Part shown: positions 7,500 to 13,902 of the stretch, piece after piece
Numbering within the stretch: position 1 is the first letter of the stretch
How the letters are laid out: every line of letters begins with the position of its first letter
NCBI GenBank assembly: GCA_024228395.1
Contig: JAAETM010000160.1
Coordinates: forward strand, 1 to 33,433
DNA from: a bacterium
GTDB lineage: Bacteria; Planctomycetota; UBA1135; GCA-002686595
DNA: 33,433 bases
Direction of reading: 5' to 3'
Made by a program: the position numbers and the translations under genes
The notes under the pieces: generated by a model
Database searches by the model: none
Seen by the model: only the letters and a program-made list of their open reading frames with translations
Told to the model about the DNA's origin: nothing

Positions 7500-9170
7500 T
7501 CACTGAAAGGTGATTTCCAGGCCGTTCGTGAGGTTGGAGCCGGATTGGCCTGCCACTATATCCCTATGCCAGGCCTGGAAGTTCCAGGTCTCACCCGCCT
7601 GGACCGGGCTGTATCCCGGAGGCTCCGGCAGGTTTGTTAGGTCGATGGGGATTTCGAATCGACCACCCTGGGAAAACCCAATACTCGAGATCTCGTTCAA
7701 GCGTCCAATGGGATGGGCTCCCGCCAGGCAAAGATGTCCCCAGCTACCAGCCGGATTTTGCAGCACCCCTTGACCCCGACTGACCAGGAAATAGCCAAAG
7801 CGGTCGTGGGGTAGGTCAGAGGCCACCAGGGTGACATTGTTGGCCGACGCTTGCAGGCTGCCTCGGGCTGAAATCTCGCCCGGCTGACCTGCGGAATTGT
7901 CCGGCGCGGGTCCGCAGAAGTTGCTCCCCATGGAGCACAGATCCACGCCCCCAACGACCAAGTCATAGTCGTTGCAGCTGGAATCGCTGCCATGCCATAT
8001 GTTGATCTCCAGGTAGCAGCGTTGGTTGTTGTTGCCGCCATTGGTCCAGGTGATGGATTCGTTGTCGTCCACCGAGGTGCCCATGGCATAGAGATATCCA
8101 GCGTTTCCAATGCCGCAGGGGAAGGCCCAGTCTGGCATTAGGTAAATATCCACATCTCCCTGGGCGTGGGTGAAGAGGGTATCGATTGTCACCGTGGATT
8201 GCGCCGGCACACATAACTCAATGAAGTCCTTGTCCCAGCGGTTCACATGCAGGCCCGCAAGGGTGCCATTGCCCATCGGAGTGGCGGTGTAGCAGGTGTC
8301 ATTGTCCTCGTACATATCATCGGCCATGCCCACGCAGGGGTCGGCGGTCACCTGGACATTCAGGTCGTACTGGGCGCAGGGAATCACGGTACTGGTCGTG
8401 TCCAAGAAGGCCTCTAACACAAAGATACGGGTATTAGGACCCACATTGGTGTACCCCAAGGAGGCCCCGTCGGTAGCGATCAGGCCGCAACTGGGGTCGT
8501 ACAAGGAAAGGTCCACATCGCCAGGATTGGAGCTTGTCACCTGGGCTTGCAGTCGCTCTCCGGGTTGTACAGCAATTCCGTAAAAATCCGGATCTGTTTG
8601 GGAGGCAAACAGATTGCTGTACGTGCCCGGCGCCAAGGTCTGGGCGGTTGCACATGTGTCGTTCGGTTCGAGGTTGTCCTCGCTCAGCCCCGCGCAGGGA
8701 TCATTGATCTGGGTGATGTTCATCTGGCCTGGACCCACGAACAGGTGGAAACTCCCTACCTGGATGAGCAACTCATCGCCGGCCAATACGCCAGTGATTT
8801 GAATCTCGCTCTGCAAGCTCGTGCCAGCATCATTGTTGCTTCCGAGGCACGTGGCATTGCAATCTCCGCCGGAGTGCACGGACATGTTCGTGTCAAAGGA
8901 ACTGCCAAATGTGTCGAATTGGTAGTCGCCTGATTGCGTGGCTGTCCAACGCCAAAACACGTCGGATCGAATGGACCCCGTGCAAGTGCCACCGGTGAAC
9001 CCGCTGGAGCTATTCGAGGTGTTGTCGAAGGCGAAGGTGCCGGTTCCGCCAATGGGGGCGGCTGTTGAGCAGTCGTCCCCCTGGGCCAAGACGGAGCTTC
9101 CGGAAAGAATCAGTGCGGCTCCAAAGAGGAACGGTGCTGCAGGGGCGCGAAGGGCGGGGAGTGAGAACAT
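7500..9170 (-). CDS. Secreted protein with PPC-type domains
   Basis: The predicted product is 556 residues. The start at 9168-9170 gives a signal peptide (MFSLPALRAPAAPFLFGAAL to SVLAQG); a longer frame to 9254 only adds a non-signal leader. After the signal come three beta-rich modules of about 110-130 residues. The first begins DDCSTAAPIGG with FWRWTATQSGDYQFDTFGS. The second begins EDNLEPNDTCATAQTL and the third begins DDMYEDNDTCYTATPM. The latter two are bacterial pre-peptidase C-terminal (PPC) domains, which occur in secreted proteins and proteases. The last ~135 residues (NSAGQPGEISARGSLQAS to NLTNGLEITFQ) match, from memory, a C-terminal module common in secreted planctomycete proteins. 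No catalytic domain is present, so it is probably structural or adhesive. It lies downstream of the radical SAM operon on the same strand. Confidence 0.85.
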   Translation of the reverse strand: MFSLPALRAPAAPFLFGAALILSGSSVLAQGDDCSTAAPIGGTGTFAFDNTSNSSSGFTGGTCTGSIRSDVFWRWTATQSGDYQFDTFGSSFDTNMSVHSGGDCNATCLGSNNDAGTSLQSEIQITGVLAGDELLIQVGSFHLFVGPGQMNITQINDPCAGLSEDNLEPNDTCATAQTLAPGTYSNLFASQTDPDFYGIAVQPGERLQAQVTSSNPGDVDLSLYDPSCGLIATDGASLGYTNVGPNTRIFVLEAFLDTTSTVIPCAQYDLNVQVTADPCVGMADDMYEDNDTCYTATPMGNGTLAGLHVNRWDKDFIELCVPAQSTVTIDTLFTHAQGDVDIYLMPDWAFPCGIGNAGYLYAMGTSVDDNESITWTNGGNNNQRCYLEINIWHGSDSSCNDYDLVVGGVDLCSMGSNFCGPAPDNSAGQPGEISARGSLQASANNVTLVASDLPHDRFGYFLVSRGQGVLQNPAGSWGHLCLAGAHPIGRLNEISSIGFSQGGRFEIPIDLTNLPEPPGYSPVQAGETWNFQAWHRDIVAGQSGSNLTNGLEITFQ

Positions 9171-9276
9171 CGGATCTGGCGGACCCAAGGGGGCGCGCAC
9201 GGTGGAGAAGCCGGGATAGACCCGGGGTAAGAAGGGTTTGCCTCTTGCCGCCAAAGTGTTGGGGGGCCGATGCTAA

Positions 9277-9304
9277 GGCACCCAGGGCCCATTGGGTGGG
9301 TGCC
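9277..9304 (-). terminator. Hairpin after the small peptide gene
   Basis: GGCACCCA (9277-9284) and TGGGTGCC (9297-9304) form a perfect 8-bp stem with a 12-nt loop, 26 bp downstream of the stop codon of the 56-residue peptide. On the minus strand it is followed by only two T residues, so it is not a canonical Rho-independent terminator. It could still end or stabilise the radical SAM/peptide transcript. Confidence 0.3.
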
Positions 9305-9330
9305 GTGTGTGGTGTGTGCCGTTCTGAGAA

Positions 9331-9501
9331 CTACTTGTCGAAGACGTTGGTTTCGCTGGGGCTGACGCGCTCGTCGATCGCCTCCACTTCCAGGTCCAGG
9401 TTCTCCAGGTCCAGGTTCTCCAATTCGCTGGCCTTTTCCTGGATCTGCTCGTCCAGGGTGATGTCTTGTTGTTCGGTGGTGCTTTTCTTTTGGGTGGCCA
9501 T
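9331..9501 (-). CDS. Small acidic peptide, candidate RiPP precursor
   Basis: This 56-residue peptide runs from ATG at 9499-9501 to TAG at 9331-9333. An AGGAG ribosome binding site sits 8 nt before the start, one of the best in the window, and the gene lies 21 nt after the stop of a radical SAM enzyme. The N-terminal half is polar (MATQKKSTTEQQDITLDEQI). It is followed by a helical Leu/Glu/Asp stretch with an exact tandem unit ENLDL-ENLDL, and then EVEAIDERVSPSETNVFDK at the end. There are no cysteines and no signal peptide. Acidic amphipathic leader plus short variable tail is the usual layout of RiPP precursors, and the two adjacent enzymes carry recognition-domain-like tails. I infer that the residues after about position 45 form the modified core. 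The alternative is a small cytosolic protein unrelated to the enzymes. Confidence 0.65.
   Translation of the reverse strand: MATQKKSTTEQQDITLDEQIQEKASELENLDLENLDLEVEAIDERVSPSETNVFDK
9391..9421 (-). repeat. 15-bp tandem duplication in peptide gene
   Basis: On the minus strand GAGAACCTGGACCTG occurs twice head to tail, encoding ENLDL twice. The units are identical at DNA level, which points to a recent slippage duplication in the presumed leader region. Confidence 0.8.
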
Positions 9502-9522
9502 GATTGGGGCTCCTGGGAGCGA
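9502..9522 (-). promoter_or_regulatory. Ribosome binding site of the peptide gene
   Basis: The 21-nt gap between the radical SAM stop and the peptide start contains CAGGAG followed by CCCCAATC and the ATG. Strong Shine-Dalgarno sites are uncommon in this window, so this one supports real and perhaps high-level translation of the peptide. Confidence 0.6.
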
Positions 9523-11826
9523 TTAGGAGGGTGGTCTAACGTGTTCTTCGGGCTTGCTGGGGGGCTGCTGGGGCAGTTCGTAGCGCTGGAGGGGGTCCCC
9601 GCTCGCCGCAACCAGCACCCCCAGACGGTACAGATCACGGGCGAAGCGGCGCAAGGACTCTCCCGTGGCGCGGGGAGCATTCCTATGTTTGAGGAGCGCA
9701 TTGAGGCTACCCGCCGCCTGGATTGCTTGCAGTAGTTTGCCCGCATCGGCGGAGATCTCCACGAACTCGTGACCCCTGGGGTCGTAGAGCAGGACCTTGT
9801 CGCAGGGTTCCACCGGGGGCAGCTCCTGCCCTGCCAGGTCCTCGGCATCCCCAACGAAACGGCCGGTGAGGAAGTCGGGACGTGCCGCCCGAGACAGGGG
9901 GTGGTTCAGGGTCCGAAGGACCCCGAGGTAGCTGTGTTTGAGCGGAATCGACTGCAGATCGCCGCGGACCTTGACGTCTTCATTGGGCCCGAGCTCGGGG
10001 CGCGGCTGGTTGCGGGCCTTGCACATCTGTGCAAATTCATCGGGGCTGGTTCCTTGGGATAGGTGCAAGAAGTAGTGGCTCTTCTGCATGAAGTAAAGGA
10101 CCGAATCCCCGGAGAAGATCGGCAGATTCTTGCGGAAGCTGGTCATCATGGTTTCGAACATTTCTGCCGCTTGCGCCTGTGTCATACCGACTTCAGACTC
10201 GTAATCGTAGTACAGCTGCAGGTCAGCTTCCCCGTCATCCCGGATCTTGATGCCAAACTTTTCGGGTTCCCTATAGGTTTGCGCGACCCCATCGATATGG
10301 AAGGTTTGCAGGGAAACCTCGCGCACTTGCGGTACGGAGTCTTCGATGTATTTGAGCGTTGCCAGGGCCTCTTCCTTGGTCTCGCTCGGGAAGCCGACCA
10401 TGGCATACAACGTGACCGAAATGCCCGCGTCAGCGCAGCTTTGCACCACCTTGCCCATGGACTTGAGGCTTTGTCCCTTCTTCATCATTTTTAGAAGGCG
10501 AGGCGTGGCTGTTTCGAATCCGAAGAGCAACTTGCGGCACCCGGATTCATACAATCGGGCCGCACCCTCACGGTCGTAGGCTTTGGGTTCCACGCGCGCG
10601 TCGCACCACCAGGTGATGCCAGCCTGGGAGTTGATCAGGGCCTTGGGGAGGTCGTGAATCATGCCGGGGGGCATGCAGTCGGTGATGAAACTGAAGTGCG
10701 TGGTTTGGTGCTTGTCGCGCAGGCTCGCCACATGGTTTGCGATGGTGCTTGCCGGGCGCGTGCGATAACCAGGACCGATGACCGTGGGCAGGGTGCAAAA
10801 TGCGCATTCCCCATAATAGCAGCCCCTATTGATGTCGTATGGTAAAACGACCTTCGGGGAAAAGTAACGATCCAGGGGCAGATCGGTGAAGTCTGGCTGG
10901 GGGGCCGTGTTCAGGTGGATGGGGTGCGCGGGGCCATTTCGCACGGCTTTGACGGCACCATTCCTACGGTCCAGCCAAAGTAGGGAACCCACTTCGCCCA
11001 GGTCGGCTTTTCCCTCGCGCAGCGCTTCGCAAAGCGCGAGCAGGGGCGCTTCACCCTCGTGGAAGATCATCGAATCCAGGCAGTCTTCGATGCCCGCTGC
11101 GGACATGAGCTTCTCGCCGATGTATGCCAGGAATCCGCCGCCTGCGGTGATGTGGCAGTCGGGCAAAACCCGCTTGACCATGCGCCCCAGGGTCAGGGCT
11201 GGAATCAGTTGGCTGCCGTAGATGATCGACAGCCCGAGTACCTTGGGCTGGCGCTCGATCAAGCCGGGCAACACATGCTCGCGATAGAACCGGATGAAGG
11301 GATTTTCGTCTTCGTCCAGGGTTCCAGCCATGACTTCTTTCGAGCGATCGTTGGCATGACGCATGGTGAAGTTGTGCGGTGTGATTTCGCTCGGGAAATG
11401 CGCAGCGGAGACCAGGCGCAGACCCTGATAGATCACCCGCGTGGCGGGAATGTACTCGTCGGGATTGTAAAAAGCTTTGCTGCGCACCACCTGTTTGCAG
11501 CGCTCGATGTCCCCGATCAGGGATTTGTTCGTGAGCTCACTTTCTACGGCGCTGCGCCAGGCGCGCATGTCGTGGTAGGGCATGGCTTGGTCGTTGTCCT
11601 TGCACATCAAGGTGGAGCACTTTTGGACTTTGTCCGCCGCATACTTCAGGTAGTCCGCCGTCAGGAAATGGTCGTAGGCTTCGATCGATAGGTCTTGGAC
11701 ATGAACGTCGGCATAGCCGTTCTTCGCAAGCCATGACTTGAGGCATGGCAGGGCCAAATAGGGCTGCGTGAAGTGGCCTTGGGGTGGAAAGGCGAGGGAT
11801 ACTGGGAAGTCGGACGGTGCTTTCAT
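9523..11826 (-). CDS. B12-binding-type radical SAM enzyme with RRE-like tail
   Basis: The predicted product is 767 residues. The ATG at 11824-11826 overlaps the upstream stop as ATGA and begins MKAPSDFPVSLAFPPQG, as cobalamin-binding radical SAM proteins do. A frame reaching 12180 is only a shadow of the upstream gene. Residues ~1-290 contain a B12-binding-like Rossmann region (VLGLSIIYGSQLIPALTLGR, HITAGGGFLAYIG). The iron-sulfur motif near residues 335-343 is GCYYGECAFC, spaced CX4CX2C. The barrel follows, with LLFGFETATPRLLKMMKKG and VTLYAMVGFPSETKEEAL. Residues ~675-745 (KVLLYDPRGHEFVEISADAG to RFARDLYRLGVLV) resemble a PqqD-like peptide-recognition domain. Family members perform methylations and other radical reactions, many on peptides. 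Substrate here is inferred to be the adjacent 56-residue peptide. Confidence 0.85.
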   Translation of the reverse strand: MKAPSDFPVSLAFPPQGHFTQPYLALPCLKSWLAKNGYADVHVQDLSIEAYDHFLTADYLKYAADKVQKCSTLMCKDNDQAMPYHDMRAWRSAVESELTNKSLIGDIERCKQVVRSKAFYNPDEYIPATRVIYQGLRLVSAAHFPSEITPHNFTMRHANDRSKEVMAGTLDEDENPFIRFYREHVLPGLIERQPKVLGLSIIYGSQLIPALTLGRMVKRVLPDCHITAGGGFLAYIGEKLMSAAGIEDCLDSMIFHEGEAPLLALCEALREGKADLGEVGSLLWLDRRNGAVKAVRNGPAHPIHLNTAPQPDFTDLPLDRYFSPKVVLPYDINRGCYYGECAFCTLPTVIGPGYRTRPASTIANHVASLRDKHQTTHFSFITDCMPPGMIHDLPKALINSQAGITWWCDARVEPKAYDREGAARLYESGCRKLLFGFETATPRLLKMMKKGQSLKSMGKVVQSCADAGISVTLYAMVGFPSETKEEALATLKYIEDSVPQVREVSLQTFHIDGVAQTYREPEKFGIKIRDDGEADLQLYYDYESEVGMTQAQAAEMFETMMTSFRKNLPIFSGDSVLYFMQKSHYFLHLSQGTSPDEFAQMCKARNQPRPELGPNEDVKVRGDLQSIPLKHSYLGVLRTLNHPLSRAARPDFLTGRFVGDAEDLAGQELPPVEPCDKVLLYDPRGHEFVEISADAGKLLQAIQAAGSLNALLKHRNAPRATGESLRRFARDLYRLGVLVAASGDPLQRYELPQQPPSKPEEHVRPPS

Positions 11827-13718
11827 GGTGTTTGTGGCGTGAGAACCAACCCGTTCTTCTGCAGGGTTTGGATTGCGGAATAGAGCTGCTCCGGTGGCGT
11901 TTCCCCCCGGGTTTGTTTGAGCTCGAGCAGGTCGAGGATGCGGGCCACATCCGGCGCAATGCGCAGGGTGCGCACGCCCGGGGCCCGGTGTGCCGAGGGC
12001 ACGACAGCGAAATGGGTTTCGACTTGTGGGGCCGGCAAATCGGTCCCCGTCAGCAAAGCCTCGGCGAGCTGTTCTAGGTCGAAGGGACTGGTCAAGGTCT
12101 CGCCGCAGGGGCGTGGGATGAGGCCCTGGTTCATGGTTTGTACCCGCTTGGCCGCGACCCGAATGCTGGCCTGCTCCCAAGCCAGGCAGGCCTTGAGCCG
12201 CGCATCATCCAGGGATCGAATCCAACCCGGGAAACTGCGGCCTTGGCCATGAAAGTGGCGCCAGACCTGCAAGCTGTTTTCTCGCCGGTGGCGCAGGGTG
12301 AGAGCGAATGTGCGCGGGTATCGGCGCCACAGCTCGGGCAAGCCCTTGGCCATCGCTGCGATTTCTAGGAGTTCTGCTTGTCCTCCCGCGAACAGGTGGG
12401 GGGAGAGTAAATGGAAACTGCTGAACAGGTCAGGATGCTTTTCAATAAGGGCAATTTCTTCGCCGGTGAGTCCGGATCCAAGAGCCATATCGGGCGCGAT
12501 GTTCGGTACGGCTGCCGAGCCCTCGCCAAATTCCTCGCTGAGCGCACAACCTGGTTGGGGATTCACCAGGTGCAGGGAAATACTCACGCAGGCGCGCAGG
12601 GCAGCTTGGCTGCAAAGGTCCAGTGTCTGGGCCCGTTGCTTTTCCGTTTCGCCCGGCAATCCTAGGATTAGGGATAGAATGGGCACGATGCCAACGCGCA
12701 CACAATCGTCCACAACTCGCAATGGGTCGATGTCGCGGCGCATATTTTTCTGATGGGCAGCGCGCATTGTTGCGGAGGCGGACTCGATTCCAAGCAGCAC
12801 CCGATAGCAGCCCGCTGTAGCCATGGACTCGAGCAGTTCGGGGTCCAGGTGGTCGATGCGAGCGCGCACCTCAAAGGGTACGGGGGCGCCGGCTTCGATC
12901 AGTTCCGTGCACAGTTCCATGGCATGTGCGCGGTCGGCACCAAAGATGTCGTGACACAGGTATGCCTGCTTGGCGCCCTCCATTTCGCGCAGGGCCAGAA
13001 TTTCGTGGAGTAGGCGCGGGACGGGTAAGGGGCGGGAGCGCCGGTTCCAAAATCGCCCGATGGTGCAGAAACTGCAGTCGTAAGCGCAGCCACGTCCCGA
13101 ATCTAGGGGAGTCAATCCTTCCGCTTCACCGGTGAGCTGCTTGTACTCGATGAGCGCTGGCAGCAAGTGCCAGGCGTGGGGCGCCACGGCCCCCAGATCC
13201 TGGCGTGGCGCGCGCTCCTTTTCCGAATGCACTTGGCCCTGCCCATCGCGCCAGGTAAGGCCCTCGATGCCACTCAGATTGGTCGTTTTGGCGAGCCGCT
13301 CCAGGACTTGCGCCAGGGTGTGTTCCCCCTCGCCCCGCACGATGGCCAATATCTGAGGGAAGCGTTCGAGCAGGCCGCGATCGGTGCCGGTGGTTCCCGG
13401 CCCCCCCAAAAGAATGGGGGTGCTTGGGTTCGATGCCCGGTAGTGGGCAGCGATGGCCAGGGCCGCGGGCAGGGTCGCACCCATCACCGACAAACCGAGC
13501 AGATCGACCTGGCCCCTGGCGGTCAGGCGCTTGGCGGCACTGCGGCAGAGCTCCCTACCATTTTCGATCCGGCCGGCTGCAAGCCCGAAAGCCAAGTCCT
13601 CCAGCAACACCCCATGGCCCTCCTTTTCCATCTCCCCACCCAGCCGCAGGAGCCCGGGGGGGGGCATGGAGTACCCGAACGTGTCCGCGTGGGGGGGGGA
13701 GGCCAGGAGGAGCTTCAT
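11823..13718 (-). CDS. B12-binding-type radical SAM enzyme, first of pair
   Basis: The predicted product is 631 residues. The ATG at 13716-13718 begins MKLLLASPPHADTFGYSMPP, the usual first strand of a cobalamin-binding domain; a longer frame to 13817 is not protein-like. Residues ~1-150 form that domain (LLGLSVMGATLPAALAIAAH, TPILLGGPGTTGT). The radical SAM cluster motif CAYDCSFC (CX3CX2C) lies near residue 211 after DSGRG. Barrel motifs include VLLGIESASATMRAAHQKNM and PILSLILGLPGETEKQRA. The last ~65 residues (VRTLRIAPDVARILDLLELK then LYSAIQTLQKNGLVL) again look like a PqqD/RRE-type winged helix. It is translationally coupled to the second radical SAM gene by a 4-nt overlap. Two 9-C/G runs near its start stay in frame. 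The reaction is unknown; modification of the nearby peptide is inference. Confidence 0.85.
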   Translation of the reverse strand: MKLLLASPPHADTFGYSMPPPGLLRLGGEMEKEGHGVLLEDLAFGLAAGRIENGRELCRSAAKRLTARGQVDLLGLSVMGATLPAALAIAAHYRASNPSTPILLGGPGTTGTDRGLLERFPQILAIVRGEGEHTLAQVLERLAKTTNLSGIEGLTWRDGQGQVHSEKERAPRQDLGAVAPHAWHLLPALIEYKQLTGEAEGLTPLDSGRGCAYDCSFCTIGRFWNRRSRPLPVPRLLHEILALREMEGAKQAYLCHDIFGADRAHAMELCTELIEAGAPVPFEVRARIDHLDPELLESMATAGCYRVLLGIESASATMRAAHQKNMRRDIDPLRVVDDCVRVGIVPILSLILGLPGETEKQRAQTLDLCSQAALRACVSISLHLVNPQPGCALSEEFGEGSAAVPNIAPDMALGSGLTGEEIALIEKHPDLFSSFHLLSPHLFAGGQAELLEIAAMAKGLPELWRRYPRTFALTLRHRRENSLQVWRHFHGQGRSFPGWIRSLDDARLKACLAWEQASIRVAAKRVQTMNQGLIPRPCGETLTSPFDLEQLAEALLTGTDLPAPQVETHFAVVPSAHRAPGVRTLRIAPDVARILDLLELKQTRGETPPEQLYSAIQTLQKNGLVLTPQTP

Positions 13719-13769
13719 ACCCCCATCTGAGCATCCGGGAACCTTGCTTTCCAGGCCCAAAAGTGACCC

Positions 13770-13798
13770 GCACCATGCAGATGGTGCCAATTCGGCAC
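13770..13798. promoter_or_regulatory. Overlapping dyads in divergent intergenic region
   Basis: Between the leftward radical SAM operon and the rightward lipoprotein gene lie GCACCAT-GCAG-ATGGTGC (13770-13787) and, overlapping it, GTGCC-AATTC-GGCAC (13784-13798). Both are perfect inverted repeats. Position and symmetry suit a regulator-binding site serving either direction, but no promoter hexamers can be assigned with confidence. Confidence 0.35.
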
Positions 13799-13902
13799 TT
13801 GCGGCCTCCAGACGCAATTATCGAGAGCCTGCTGGTGGTTGTATGGCCCCTTCCGCTATCCTCGGGGTGAATTCTCCTCGACCCAATCCGTCAGTCTTTC
13901 CT

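Noticed and set aside
9273..9854. A 193-codon open frame across the peptide gene
   Set aside because: It is a shadow frame (Trp/Thr/Arg-rich) over the end of the radical SAM gene and the small peptide.
11823..12180. An N-terminal extension of the second radical SAM protein up to 12180
   Set aside because: It is an antisense-like Arg/Pro/Gly-rich shadow of the upstream gene. The ATGA overlap at 11824-11826 gives the natural start.
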